A stretch of 64,000 nucleotides of DNA from Arenibacter nanhaiticus (GTDB lineage Bacteria; Bacteroidota; Bacteroidia; Flavobacteriales; Flavobacteriaceae): positions 1 through 64,000 of the forward strand of contig NZ_FQYX01000021.1 in the NCBI RefSeq assembly GCF_900141935.1. The letters run 5' to 3'. This document shows positions 37,250-46,107 of the stretch, in pieces (positions within the stretch are counted from its first letter, which is position 1; every line of letters starts with the position of its first letter). The position numbers and the translations under genes are program-made. The notes under the pieces were generated by a model. That model did not search any database. It saw nothing but the letters and a program-made list of their open reading frames with translations, and had not been told where the DNA came from.

Positions 37250-38206
37250 ATGCAAAAAATAATAACACTGACGGTAAACCCTTTGGTAGATAAAAACACT
37301 ACTGTTGTCGGTTTAAGACCCGATACGAACTTAGCTGCCACACAAGCTTTTTATCATGCAGGAGGAGGTGGAATTAATGTATCCAGGGCCATTCACAATT
37401 TAGGGGGTAGTTCGATGGCCTTATTTTTAGAAGGCGGCCGAACTGGGGCCCATTTAGCAAACTTATTGGGTAGCGCTGGCATTCCAATAAAAACGGTACA
37501 CATTTCTGGGCATACCCGTGAAAATTTTGCCGTAAAAGATAGGGTGACCCAATTGGCCTACAGATTTAGTATGCCCGGACCTTTTGTGAAGGAAGCCGAA
37601 TGGAAGGCGTGTTTAACAGCGGTAGAGGGTATTTTAAACCCGGGCGATTACTTAGTAGCTAGTGGAAAATTAACCACAGGGATTCCCGACGATTTTTATC
37701 TACAACTAGCCGATATTGCCGAAGCAAAAGGAGCTAAACTGGTCCTAGATACCAAAGGTAAGGCCTTGTTGGAAGCCATTAAAGGGAGAATATACTTATT
37801 GAAGCCCAATTTGGCCGAACTCAGTGAGCTCTGCGGGGTATCTTATATTTCCTATTCTGAACTCGAACCTTTGGCCAAGAACTTTATAAACCGACATTCC
37901 TGTGAGTTTATGGTGGTTTCCCTTGGGGCCAAAGGAGCCCTTTTGGTAAGTGCCCAAAACATAGCGTACATTCCAGGGGTAGTGGTTTCCCAGCAAAGTA
38001 TTATTGGGGCAGGGGATAGTATGGTTGCCGGGATGGTATGTAGTTCATTTCAGGGGGCTACCCCTTTGGAAATGGTGCAATATGGCGTGGCCTGTGGAAC
38101 AGCCACCACCATGCGGGCGGGGACAAAACTGTGCAAAAAAGAAGATGTTGAAGGTATTTATGAATGGATACAGCTCCGAGAAAAAGAAACAAATAAAAGT
38201 TTCTAA
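37250..38206 (+). CDS. pfkB: PfkB-family hexose-phosphate kinase (1-phosphofructokinase type)
   Basis: I take the ATG at 37250 (MQKIITLTVNPLVDKNTTV, 318 residues) because it aligns with the start of its paralogue at 52029; the frame is open 90 nt further upstream. The substrate-binding N-motif is GGGGINVSRAIHNLGG and the catalytic C-motif is GAGDSMVAGM. The family phosphorylates fructose-1-P, fructose-6-P or tagatose-6-P. E. coli pfkB and M. tuberculosis Rv2029c (DosR regulon) are comparable. It probably supports glycolytic ATP supply when respiration is limited, which is inference. Confidence 0.9.
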   Translation: MQKIITLTVNPLVDKNTTVVGLRPDTNLAATQAFYHAGGGGINVSRAIHNLGGSSMALFLEGGRTGAHLANLLGSAGIPIKTVHISGHTRENFAVKDRVTQLAYRFSMPGPFVKEAEWKACLTAVEGILNPGDYLVASGKLTTGIPDDFYLQLADIAEAKGAKLVLDTKGKALLEAIKGRIYLLKPNLAELSELCGVSYISYSELEPLAKNFINRHSCEFMVVSLGAKGALLVSAQNIAYIPGVVVSQQSIIGAGDSMVAGMVCSSFQGATPLEMVQYGVACGTATTMRAGTKLCKKEDVEGIYEWIQLREKETNKSF

Positions 38207-38218
38207 AAAAGTCAAACC

Positions 38219-38261
38219 TGACTTTTGTCATTTTATACCCTCTATGCCCCCTCTACCTTCG
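38219..38261 (+). promoter_or_regulatory. Predicted CRP/FNR-type site and -7 element of pta-ackA
   Basis: The palindrome TGA-CTTTTG-TCA lies at 38219-38230. TACCTTCG (38254-38261), one mismatch from TAnnTTTG, begins exactly 23 nt later. The predicted transcript has a long leader of about 220 nt before the pta ATG at 38489. I see no clear riboswitch or strong hairpin in it. Confidence 0.65.
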
Positions 38262-38488
38262 CAGCATTATTAAAAACATAATAGTGGATTAAAAAACAGC
38301 AAGGATAGCGAAGGAATCGATGTTGTTTTTAAAAGGTAGCCAATTGGGGGAATTATAACTGTTTATACAAATCTATTTGGGGGTACTCCTACTGTAGTAA
38401 AAATATATTGCCGCGACCACCCTTAGTGAAATTTCCTGCTAGGCACTTTTGATTTATGGAATTCTGCTATTAAACGAATTAAAAATTT

Positions 38489-40582
38489 ATGAGTAAAGCG
38501 ATTTATATTGCCACAACCGGACCTAATACGGGTAAATCTATTGTTTCATTGGGCCTTATGCATATGTTGCTGGGCAAGACAGCAAAGGTTGGTTATTTTA
38601 GGCCCATTATAGACGATTTCAGTCCAGGTGGTATGGACAACCATATCAATACCATGCTACATCATTTTGATCTGGATTTGAAGTTTAAAGAGGCCTACGC
38701 CTATACCAGATCGGAGATCATCGCTATGAAAAACAAAAATAGGGATGAGGAAATTATAAGTACCATCATAGCAAAATACAAAGCGGTAGAAGACCGCTAC
38801 GATTTTGTGTTGGTAGAGGGAACCAGTTTTTCCGGGGAAGGATCTATTATAGAATGGGATATCAATGTGCTTATAGCCAAAAATTTGGGTATTCCGGCCA
38901 TTATAATCAGTAGTGGGGTAGGGAAGACCATGGACGATTTTGTGGGTACCATGCATATGGCCTATGATTCTTTTAAGGAAAAAGGCGTTGAGGTACTATC
39001 GGTTATCGCCAATAAGGTACAACCAGAAAACCTATCATGGGTTATCCGAGAGCTACAGGGACATTTGCCTAATCAGGTGCTGATCAATGCTATTCCTATG
39101 AATCCTGCTTTGGCAAATCCTTCTATCAAGGAAATTGTCAAGGAATTAAATGGGAAGGTTTTGTTTGGAAAATCTTTTGTCAATAACCAGGCAGGTGCTT
39201 TTAGTGTAGGAGCCATGCAATTGCGAAATTATATTATTCACCTTAAAGAAAATAGCTTGGTGATAACACCGGGAGATAGGGCCGATATAATATTAGGAGC
39301 TTTACAGGCAAACATATCTGCCAATTACCCCAACATTTCCGGGATTGTCCTCACCGGAGGCTTAATGCCCGAGGAGCCCATAATAAAATTGATAGAAGGC
39401 CTGTCTGAGGTAGTTCCTGTTATTTCGGTTCCGGGAGGGACTTTTGCGGTCACCAATAGCATAGGCAATATAAAGCCGATGATCTATGCAGAAAATACCC
39501 ATAAGATTACGGCCTCTATCCATGACTTTGAAAAATATGTGCCGGTAGAGGTGTTGGCAGAGCGGCTCATTACTTTCCAGGCGAACGGTATTACCCCAAG
39601 AATGTTTCAATACAACCTTTTGAGAAGGGCACAGGCCAACAAAAAACACATTGTGCTCCCCGAAGGATCGGACGATCGAATTTTAAAGGCAGCCTATAAG
39701 TTGGTAGAATCCAATGCGGTAAGGTTAAGCTTGCTAGGAGATAAAAAACAAATAGAGGAATCCTTATCCAGATTGGAATTTTCCTTGGATCTGTCGGGCA
39801 TAACGATCATAGACCCTAAAAAGTCGCCTGATTTTGAGGACTATGTGCAGACGTTGTACAGCTTGCGGAAACATAAAAACGTCAACTTGGCTATGGCCCG
39901 CGATTTAATGGAAGACGTTTCTTATTTCGGGACCATGATGGTTTATAAGGGACACGCGGACGGGATGGTCTCTGGGGCAGTGAATACCACCCAGCACACC
40001 ATCAGACCGGCATTACAGTTTGTAAAAACCAAACCAGGGGTATCGGTAGTATCCTCTATATTTTTTATGTGTTTAGACGACCGTGTCACCATTTTTGGCG
40101 ACTGTGCCATTAACCCAAATCCGACCGCCGAACAATTGGCGGAAATTGCCATTTCTTCGGCGGAGAGCAGTCTCGCTTTTGGGATAGAACCCAGAATAGC
40201 CATGCTATCGTATTCTTCCGGGGCCTCGGGACAAGGGGCCGATGTCGATAAAGTACGTACGGCAACGGAAATCGTAAAAAAATTACGCCCCGATTTAAAG
40301 GTAGAAGGTCCTATTCAATACGATGCGGCCGTAGACGAAAAAATAGGGCAGAGTAAAATGCCGAATTCCGAAGTGGCGGGAAAAGCCAGTGTATTTATTT
40401 TTCCCGACCTGAATACCGGTAACAATACCTATAAGGCCGTGCAACGAGAAACAGGAGCTATGGCTATAGGACCTATGTTACAGGGCCTCAATAAACCGGT
40501 AAACGACTTAAGCCGAGGCTGTACCGTAAACGATGTGATCAATACGGTCATTATAACAGCCATCCAAGCACAGGGCATTTAA
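38489..40582 (+). CDS. pta: Phosphate acetyltransferase
   Basis: It converts acetyl-CoA and phosphate to acetyl phosphate; with AckA this yields one ATP per acetate, a fermentative energy route. The 697-residue enzyme is the long type. It has an N-terminal BioD-like P-loop domain (TGPNTGKSIVSLGL, about 9-22), a central DRTGG-type domain (about 210-320) and a C-terminal PTA/PTB catalytic domain (about 370-695; LPEGSDDRI, DGMVSGAVNTT, LSYSSGASGQG). Acetate kinase follows after 51 nt. Upstream lies a CRP/FNR-type promoter. Confidence 0.96.
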   Translation: MSKAIYIATTGPNTGKSIVSLGLMHMLLGKTAKVGYFRPIIDDFSPGGMDNHINTMLHHFDLDLKFKEAYAYTRSEIIAMKNKNRDEEIISTIIAKYKAVEDRYDFVLVEGTSFSGEGSIIEWDINVLIAKNLGIPAIIISSGVGKTMDDFVGTMHMAYDSFKEKGVEVLSVIANKVQPENLSWVIRELQGHLPNQVLINAIPMNPALANPSIKEIVKELNGKVLFGKSFVNNQAGAFSVGAMQLRNYIIHLKENSLVITPGDRADIILGALQANISANYPNISGIVLTGGLMPEEPIIKLIEGLSEVVPVISVPGGTFAVTNSIGNIKPMIYAENTHKITASIHDFEKYVPVEVLAERLITFQANGITPRMFQYNLLRRAQANKKHIVLPEGSDDRILKAAYKLVESNAVRLSLLGDKKQIEESLSRLEFSLDLSGITIIDPKKSPDFEDYVQTLYSLRKHKNVNLAMARDLMEDVSYFGTMMVYKGHADGMVSGAVNTTQHTIRPALQFVKTKPGVSVVSSIFFMCLDDRVTIFGDCAINPNPTAEQLAEIAISSAESSLAFGIEPRIAMLSYSSGASGQGADVDKVRTATEIVKKLRPDLKVEGPIQYDAAVDEKIGQSKMPNSEVAGKASVFIFPDLNTGNNTYKAVQRETGAMAIGPMLQGLNKPVNDLSRGCTVNDVINTVIITAIQAQGI

Positions 40583-40633
40583 AAACAAATAATTAAGAGG
40601 CTGTATATAGGCTCTTAACATTAAAAAATAAGC

Positions 40634-41827
40634 ATGAAAATATTAATCCTCAATTCTGGTAGTTCGTCCATTAAATATCAACTGATCCAAATGCCGGCAA
40701 AAAAAGTTCTTTGCAAGGGAATGATCGATGCGATAGGCAATAAAAATGCGGTTACGAGTTATAAATCCGATGCTGTAGATATTAAAGAAAAGCAGGAAAT
40801 TCCCAATCATAAAGTAGGTTTGCTAAAAATAGCAGATCTATTATTAGACAAAGATAAAGGAGTGATAAAAGACAGCAATGAAATTGCTGTTGTTGGGCAT
40901 AGGGTGGTTCACGGCGGAAATTCTTTCTCTAAAACGACCCTGATAGAGAAGGCGGTAAAAGATAAAATTAAACAACTATGCGCCTTGGCGCCATTGCACA
41001 ATCCGCACAATTTGGAAGGCATTATCTTGGCCGAAACTATATTTACTGCTGCCAAACAGATCGCGGTTTTTGACACCGCCTTTCACCAGACCATTCCGGT
41101 CAAGGCAAAAAAATATGCCATTCCCAATGAGTTCTATACCGAGCACGGAATACAAGTGTATGGTTTTCATGGAACCAGTCATAAATATGTTTCAGAAGTG
41201 GCCAACGATTATTTGGAAAACAAAAAAGCTAAGGTTATTACGGTGCATTTAGGCAATGGCTGTAGTATGACTGCGGTATCCGAGGGAAAAAGCATAGATC
41301 ACAGTTTGGGGTTTACCCCTTCGAACGGACTTATTATGGGGACCAGGTGCGGGGACATCGATCAGACCATAATTTTTCATTTGGTCAAAACATTGGGCTA
41401 CAGCCTAGAAGAAGTAAACACACTTTTGGTTAAAAAAAGTGGTATGTACGGACTCACTGGATATTCCGATTTAAGGGAGATAGAAGCTGAAGCCGAAAAC
41501 GGAAATAAGGCCTGTATGCTGGCCCTAGAAATGAATGCATATCGCATAAAAAAATATATTGGGGCTTATACGGCTGCTATGAACGGATTGGATGCCTTGG
41601 TTTTTACGGCCGGAATAGGAGAAAATTCCGCTACCCTTAGGGCCATGGTATGTCGTGATATGGACTATATGGGACTTCATTTAGATGCTGCTAGAAATGA
41701 CGCTAAAAAAGCAAGTATAAGGGAAATAAACACCCCTACAGCGAAGGTGAAAATTTTGGTGATCCCTACTGATGAAGAATTGGAAATAGCGAAACAAGCC
41801 CATGAATTATTAGGGCAGTTGGTGTAG
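40634..41827 (+). CDS. ackA: Acetate kinase
   Basis: It makes ATP and acetate from acetyl phosphate and ADP in the cytosol. The 397 residues are the standard length. Motifs visible are the N-terminal ILNSGSSSIKYQL, VVGHRVVHGG, VFDTAFHQT (with the conserved Asp and His), HLGNGCSMTAV, GTRCGDID and the C-terminal FTAGIGENS. It forms an operon with pta. A short-ORF repeat copy (R3) follows its stop by 19 nt. Confidence 0.97.
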   Translation: MKILILNSGSSSIKYQLIQMPAKKVLCKGMIDAIGNKNAVTSYKSDAVDIKEKQEIPNHKVGLLKIADLLLDKDKGVIKDSNEIAVVGHRVVHGGNSFSKTTLIEKAVKDKIKQLCALAPLHNPHNLEGIILAETIFTAAKQIAVFDTAFHQTIPVKAKKYAIPNEFYTEHGIQVYGFHGTSHKYVSEVANDYLENKKAKVITVHLGNGCSMTAVSEGKSIDHSLGFTPSNGLIMGTRCGDIDQTIIFHLVKTLGYSLEEVNTLLVKKSGMYGLTGYSDLREIEAEAENGNKACMLALEMNAYRIKKYIGAYTAAMNGLDALVFTAGIGENSATLRAMVCRDMDYMGLHLDAARNDAKKASIREINTPTAKVKILVIPTDEELEIAKQAHELLGQLV

Positions 41828-41846
41828 TGTTTTAAAGGAGACGAGC

Positions 41847-41936
41847 ATGACCGAAAACTGTTCGCAAACACGAATTCAATTATGCTTATTACATGCTTGT
41901 ACTGAGCGAAGCCGAAGTATGACCTTTAAAAAATAA
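41847..41936 (+). repeat. Short-ORF dispersed repeat (copy R3) with 29-codon ORF
   Basis: ATGACCGAAAACTG opens a 29-codon frame (MTENCSQTRIQL...) ending TAA at 41934-41936. It shares ATGCTTGTACTGAGCG with R2 and GCCGAAGTATGACC with R1. It lies between ackA and the regulatory site at 42002, so it would be outside the predicted leader of the next gene. Confidence 0.65.
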
Positions 41937-42001
41937 TAAATAGCTACCTAGAAATCAACGTACAAACCATTTATAATAGGATTTTGCTAGAAACTATGAA
42001 A

Positions 42002-42044
42002 TGACTTAAATCATATCATATAAAAATTAAAACGAATAGTTTTG
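42002..42044 (+). promoter_or_regulatory. Predicted CRP/FNR-type site and consensus -7 element
   Basis: TGA-CTTAAA-TCA (42002-42013) sits within the near-perfect palindrome ATGACTTAAATCAT. A perfect TAGTTTTG (42037-42044) begins exactly 23 nt later and 45 nt before the ATG at 42090. It is one of the two cleanest examples of the shared architecture. Confidence 0.8.
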
Positions 42045-42089
42045 AGATGAATTTTGAGTTAATAACAGCGGGTATATATATAAGGAAAT

Positions 42090-42476
42090 ATGGATAGTGA
42101 GGGAATTACCGGGGCAGCATTGCATTTAGAATACCTACAATGGAAAAAGGAATTAGACCATTGGGAAGAAGAGCTATATTCTTTAGAGCACCGTTTGGAA
42201 GAATTGAGAAAACGCTGGAAAAATCAAAATTTATTGGCCCAATTAGAGCATTATCAAGGTGAGTTTATATTGCAAAAGGAAGATTTAAACGGGTTGCGGC
42301 AAGATATCGGAAAACACAAAGCTATGGTCAGCGAACAGCAAGTTCAGGACGATAAGCCAATCCATACGCATCTACACGAGAGTCATCTCGAAATAAAGAG
42401 TGTAATAGCTTTAAAATTACCTGAATACATGAAACTCAAAAAGGATTTTTTCTACTTTCTGAGCAAACATATGTAG
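42090..42476 (+). CDS. Coiled-coil protein of unknown function in the stress regulon
   Basis: The 128-residue soluble protein is highly charged (LEYLQWKKELDHWEEELYSLEHRLEEL...). Its first 90 residues are predicted as a coiled-coil hairpin, and it has no Cys. It sits directly behind a consensus CRP/FNR-type promoter. I do not recognise a family. It converges with the following gene, 8 nt between the stops. Confidence 0.75.
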   Translation: MDSEGITGAALHLEYLQWKKELDHWEEELYSLEHRLEELRKRWKNQNLLAQLEHYQGEFILQKEDLNGLRQDIGKHKAMVSEQQVQDDKPIHTHLHESHLEIKSVIALKLPEYMKLKKDFFYFLSKHM

Positions 42477-42484
42477 GATGGGAA

Positions 42485-42988
42485 TTAGGCCGATTTATCG
42501 AGGTCTTGAAGGGAGTTTTCAATATATTTTAATTCTTCATCAAAGGCCCTCACTACTATTAAGTATCCTCCTTTGTGCAAGGTCCTTAGGAGCCTTAGGG
42601 CTTCCTCTTCCTTAAAGTCAAGCCCACGCAAAATTCCATAGGGGCCACTGGACATAGCGCCTAGTTTTTTGCCATCTACCTCGTGTAAAAAAATAGGAGC
42701 CAATGGTCCGGCTATATAGATGGTTCCTATTTCTGGATTGTAGAAAAAACCGAAATGCTTCGTGGTTCTTAAGGTTTTTTTCCAATGGGTCTCCAAGGAT
42801 ATTTTTTCATTTAAAAGCGTAGTTTCATCACTAAAGGCCTCGGTGTCCAATTTCCCAAGAACAGACAGTTTTGAGTCCATAGCGCTATTTTCCCTTATGA
42901 TCATAATAGCTTGTTCTATTTGCCATAAATGGTGAAACGCTTTTATTAGAAAGTGTTTTTTTTTCCTTTTTTTGGTGCTTGGTTTCAT
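42485..42988 (-). CDS. Conserved protein of unknown function
   Basis: I start it at 42988 (MKPSTKKRKKKHFLIKAF, 167 residues); a start at 43012 would add eight residues. The N-terminus is very basic. A C-terminal stretch (GPYGILRGLDFKEEEALRLLRTLHKGGYLIVVRA) resembles the glycine-containing repeat of general-stress/DUF1269-like small proteins, but the match is by eye and weak. The palindrome at 43095 points the other way; no -7 element lies at the right distance on this strand. Confidence 0.7.
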   Translation of the reverse strand: MKPSTKKRKKKHFLIKAFHHLWQIEQAIMIIRENSAMDSKLSVLGKLDTEAFSDETTLLNEKISLETHWKKTLRTTKHFGFFYNPEIGTIYIAGPLAPIFLHEVDGKKLGAMSSGPYGILRGLDFKEEEALRLLRTLHKGGYLIVVRAFDEELKYIENSLQDLDKSA

Positions 42989-43094
42989 AATTTTTGTGGT
43001 ATAAAAAACCAATTGGGGCAGTATTTCATTGTTAAGATAAGAAAAAAGTTCGATTTTTTGAATGATTTTGAGGATTTACATTCCTTATAGTACC

Positions 43095-43137
43095 TGATAA
43101 AAATCATTCCAAGTTGTTCTTTTCCCTTGTAGTTTTG
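43095..43137 (+). promoter_or_regulatory. Predicted CRP/FNR-type site and consensus -7 element of the YtxH gene
   Basis: The palindrome TGA-TAAAAA-TCA lies at 43095-43106. A perfect TAGTTTTG (43130-43137) begins exactly 23 nt later and 44 nt before the ATG. Spacing and leader length are almost identical to the site at 42002. Confidence 0.8.
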
Positions 43138-43181
43138 TGATAACAGAGAAAGTAATATATCCATTTTAAAACCAAACAATC

Positions 43182-43511
43182 ATGCAAAACGATAGCGGTA
43201 ATATTTTATTGGCTTTATTGACAGGAGCTGCCATTGGAGCTGGAATAGGCATTTTATACGCCCCGGATAAAGGGTTGGAAACAAGAGGAAAAATAAAAAG
43301 AAAGGTTTCCAGTGCTACACACGATATCCAAGAACGTATCCATCATGCCAAGGATGAGTTGACAAAATCTGCTCATGAAAAAAAAGTAGCCTTTGAACAA
43401 AAACTAGAAGAAAGTATGTCCAATATGAGCTATAAGGCAGACGATATGATAGCGACCTTGGAGCGTAAGCTAGAAGAGCTTAGAAAGAAAAATGCCCAAT
43501 TCCAAAAATAA
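43182..43511 (+). CDS. YtxH-domain (gas-vesicle/stress-type) protein
   Basis: The 109-residue protein has one glycine-rich membrane segment (NILLALLTGAAIGAGIGILYAPDKG, shown here only as the LLTGAAIGAGIGILYAP motif). A long charged helix (about 35-109) rich in Lys and Glu follows. This is the YtxH architecture found in stress-induced envelope proteins. The biochemical role is unknown. It is monocistronic with its own promoter and a hairpin 27 nt after its stop. Confidence 0.88.
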   Translation: MQNDSGNILLALLTGAAIGAGIGILYAPDKGLETRGKIKRKVSSATHDIQERIHHAKDELTKSAHEKKVAFEQKLEESMSNMSYKADDMIATLERKLEELRKKNAQFQK

Positions 43512-43537
43512 TGCCATCTGGCTAGGCTAGCCTTGTG

Positions 43538-43569
43538 GTAAAACCTTTTTAAAAGAAAGGGTGTTTTAC
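43538..43569 (+). terminator. Hairpin downstream of the YtxH gene
   Basis: GTAAAAC (43538-43544) pairs with GTTTTAC (43563-43569) and inner CCTTT pairs with AAAGG. A second 7-bp hairpin, CCCTTAG/CTAAGGG, follows at 43586-43602. Together they probably isolate the YtxH gene from the glycosyltransferase gene. Confidence 0.6.
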
Positions 43570-43742
43570 GGTCATACCTAATTTCCCCTTAGCTACTAAG
43601 GGTAAAACTGTTATTGGTCGTATGGATGTATTAAAACAACGGTTTCCTTTCCCCTAAGGAGTACTCCTAGAAATAGTTTTTTTAAATTTAAGAAGCTGCA
43701 AATCAGGTAGTAAACCTGTTTAAGGACCTTATTTTTTTAGGA

Positions 43743-45377
43743 ATGAACATTCAAAAAATTTTCTATTGGTCCCTTATTCCCCTTTTTTTACTAATAAATA
43801 TAGGTCTTGGATCTTGGGGGCTTACAGAAAGTAGCGAGGCCAGATATGCGGAAATTAGCCGTGAAATGGTATTGAACCATGAGTACCTGCATCCTACACT
43901 GTTAGGGATAAAACACTACCATAAACCGCCCATCACTTATTATATTACGGTAATGGGGTATCAGATTTTTGGGATCAACGAGTATGGAGCCCGATTTTTT
44001 CTGAGTGTGGCCTTGGTGTTTCAGCTGTTATTGGTCTTCAAAATTTCAAAACTTTTATTTAATGATCTAAAGGTAGCCCTCGCTGCTGCCATCATATATT
44101 TTTCTTTTCCCATAGTGCTGATTGCCGCTAGGGTATTGACTACAGATGCTTATATGGCAACCTTTGTTATATGGAGTGTTTATTGGATATTGTGTTATAA
44201 AAAAAACCGAGCTCCCCGCTATTTATATGGGTTTTTTATAGTATTGGCACTGGCCTTTTTAACAAAGGGACCCGTGGCAGTGCTACCGGTGGTAATATTC
44301 CTGGTGGTGTGGAAAGTGCTATACAAGGAGACTATTGCTTTAACGATTCATCATTATCTCGGATTTGTTTTGTGCTTGTTGTTGTCTAGTTCTTGGTTCC
44401 TTGCCGTTATGACCAATACCCCTCATTTTTTAGACTATTTGATCAATGACCAAATCATAGCACGGTCCTTAACTGCCGAGAAATTCCATAGAAACAAACC
44501 TTTTTGGTATTACCTGATCTTGGCGCCATTGGTGGGGTTTCCATGGTTGCCCATTATGGTTGTTTGTACTGCCCGGGCGTATAAAAAATATTTAAAGAAT
44601 AAAACCCTTCCTTTAGTGTTGCTTTGGACCATTGGGAGCTTGTTTATACTATTTTCGGCCTTTTCATCGAAGCTAGTACTTTATATTTTACCACTGTTTT
44701 CGTTTATGGCCATACTGTCGGGATACCTTTTCTTTTTAATCCCCTTCGATAAAATTAAGAATTACAGCCTATTTTACGGGCTGCTAATAGTGGTGTTGTC
44801 GCTCTTTTTGATCTTAGGGGATTTTATAATGGAGATACGTATAGATGTTAGGTACTCCCTTATGCTGGCAGTGTTTTTAATCTTGGGTCTTGGGATACTT
44901 TATTATAATACGAGCTTGCAAAGACATTATAAGTTGATGGCCTTTAGCCTGCTTTTTACCATTGGCCTTGTCCTAAGTTATCCGTTATTTGGGTCAAAAA
45001 ATCCGAATACTATTAATACGATCAAGAATATAGTAGCCTTGGCCAAGGAAAAGAAGGGCGATTCTATTGGGCACCTCATAGCCTTGGACGTTTTTATACC
45101 CTCGGCATCCTTTTATCTAAACCAAGATATCATCACTGTCAAGGGCAATACTACGAGGGTAAGGAGGGATATACAATTTGAGGAGGATACCTTGTATCGG
45201 GAAAATTTATTGGATATTTCCCATGAGAAAGAACTGCGAAAATTACAGCAATTGATGCAAGCGAAAAATACGGTGTTACTAGTTCGAAAAAAAGATACGA
45301 TTTCCGATTTCCTATGTGATCAGATAGAGAACTTTAAACATCAAATCGAAATTGATCAATGGCGTCTGTATTATTGA
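43743..45377 (+). CDS. GT39/ArnT-like membrane glycosyltransferase
   Basis: The 544-residue integral membrane protein has about 11-12 hydrophobic segments. Its first periplasmic loop carries ESSEARYAEISREM, the acidic catalytic motif of the ArnT/PMT family (usually DEARYAEI), followed by HKPPITYYI and LTKGPVAVLP. Members use polyprenyl-phosphate sugars to modify lipid A, proteins or polysaccharides. The acceptor here is unknown. The gene is monocistronic and converges with hsp20. Confidence 0.88.
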   Translation: MNIQKIFYWSLIPLFLLINIGLGSWGLTESSEARYAEISREMVLNHEYLHPTLLGIKHYHKPPITYYITVMGYQIFGINEYGARFFLSVALVFQLLLVFKISKLLFNDLKVALAAAIIYFSFPIVLIAARVLTTDAYMATFVIWSVYWILCYKKNRAPRYLYGFFIVLALAFLTKGPVAVLPVVIFLVVWKVLYKETIALTIHHYLGFVLCLLLSSSWFLAVMTNTPHFLDYLINDQIIARSLTAEKFHRNKPFWYYLILAPLVGFPWLPIMVVCTARAYKKYLKNKTLPLVLLWTIGSLFILFSAFSSKLVLYILPLFSFMAILSGYLFFLIPFDKIKNYSLFYGLLIVVLSLFLILGDFIMEIRIDVRYSLMLAVFLILGLGILYYNTSLQRHYKLMAFSLLFTIGLVLSYPLFGSKNPNTINTIKNIVALAKEKKGDSIGHLIALDVFIPSASFYLNQDIITVKGNTTRVRRDIQFEEDTLYRENLLDISHEKELRKLQQLMQAKNTVLLVRKKDTISDFLCDQIENFKHQIEIDQWRLYY

Positions 45378-45398
45378 TCCCTTGTTAAAAAAATAAAA

Positions 45399-45447
45399 CC
45401 CTTATAGTACTTTTGTTTCTATTACAGAAACGGGAATACTGTAAGGG
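45399..45447. terminator. Two-tier hairpin between convergent genes
   Basis: CCCTTATAGTA (45399-45409) pairs with TACTGTAAGGG (45437-45447) with one mismatch, and the inner GTTTCT (45415-45420) pairs with AGAAAC (45426-45431). It lies between the converging glycosyltransferase (+) and hsp20 (-) genes and could stop both transcripts. Confidence 0.65.
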
Positions 45448-45469
45448 CCGTATTCAAAGTTTGGAAATA

Positions 45470-45904
45470 CTATGAAATTTCTATTTTTTTAGGTTTGTTG
45501 GTTTTATTTCCTTCTTTTTTAGAGAGAATACATGTAAGAATTCCGTCCTTATAAGTAGCTTTAATTTCTTCATCAAGGACATTCTCGGGTAATTGAAGCG
45601 ATTTTTTAAAGGAGGTATAGCTAAATTCCCTTCGACTGTAATTCTCCTCTTCCCGCTCCTTGGAACTCGAATTTTGTGCCGAGATATTGAGACATCCGTT
45701 GTCTATCTCAATTTCAAAATCCTTTTTGGAATAGCCCGGTGCCGCCAGCTCTATTTCAAAACCATCCTTTAGTTCTTTAATGTTCATGGCCGGTTCTTCC
45801 ATGATATCCCACCATCTTCTGTCGGTAAAGAACTCATTTGTATTAAAAAACTCTTGGGGCAAAAGATTGGCCCAAGGTCTTCTGTTGAACTTTATAAGTG
45901 ACAT
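45470..45904 (-). CDS. Hsp20/alpha-crystallin small heat-shock protein
   Basis: This ATP-independent holdase chaperone is started at 45904 (MSLIKFNRRPWANLLPQEFF, 144 residues). The 15 further in-frame codons up to 45949 would start at the predicted -7 element and are unlikely to be translated. The alpha-crystallin domain covers about 35-135 (MNIKELKDGFEIELAAPGY, LPENVLDEEIKATYKDGIL). The A-x-x-x-n-G-hydrophobic motif appears as ATYKDGILT. It shares a bidirectional CRP/FNR-type site with the P-type ATPase. In the DosR regulon the equivalent protein is HspX. Confidence 0.93.
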   Translation of the reverse strand: MSLIKFNRRPWANLLPQEFFNTNEFFTDRRWWDIMEEPAMNIKELKDGFEIELAAPGYSKKDFEIEIDNGCLNISAQNSSSKEREEENYSRREFSYTSFKKSLQLPENVLDEEIKATYKDGILTCILSKKEGNKTNKPKKIEIS

Positions 45905-45945
45905 AACATAATATTTTAGGTTAAACAATTCTTTCTTTAGGTATC

Positions 45946-46019
45946 GCAAATTACTACCAACAAGGAAGATATAATATGATATGGGTCAGTTGATAGGGCT
46001 GTTTTTACCGTTATTTTTG
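45946..46019. promoter_or_regulatory. Bidirectional CRP/FNR-type site between hsp20 and the P-type ATPase
   Basis: The palindrome TGA-TATGGG-TCA lies at 45977-45988. On the plus strand TATTTTTG (46012-46019) begins 23 nt later and serves the ATPase at 46108. On the minus strand TAATTTGC (45953-45946) begins exactly 23 nt away and serves hsp20. One activator dimer could therefore drive both promoters from a symmetric position. Confidence 0.75.
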
Positions 46020-46107
46020 AGTTATCTTCAGCGGCAGCGGCCATTAGTTCCATTTTATAAACTTTACGAGGGCCTGTATTTGCTGTTACAAACTTTATAA
46101 CGGTCGT

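Noticed and set aside
43012-43137. Minus-strand promoter from the palindrome at 43095 for the 42485-42988 gene
   Set aside because: The position 23 nt away on the minus strand reads TCAAAATC, which is not a -7 element, so only the plus-strand YtxH gene is assigned.
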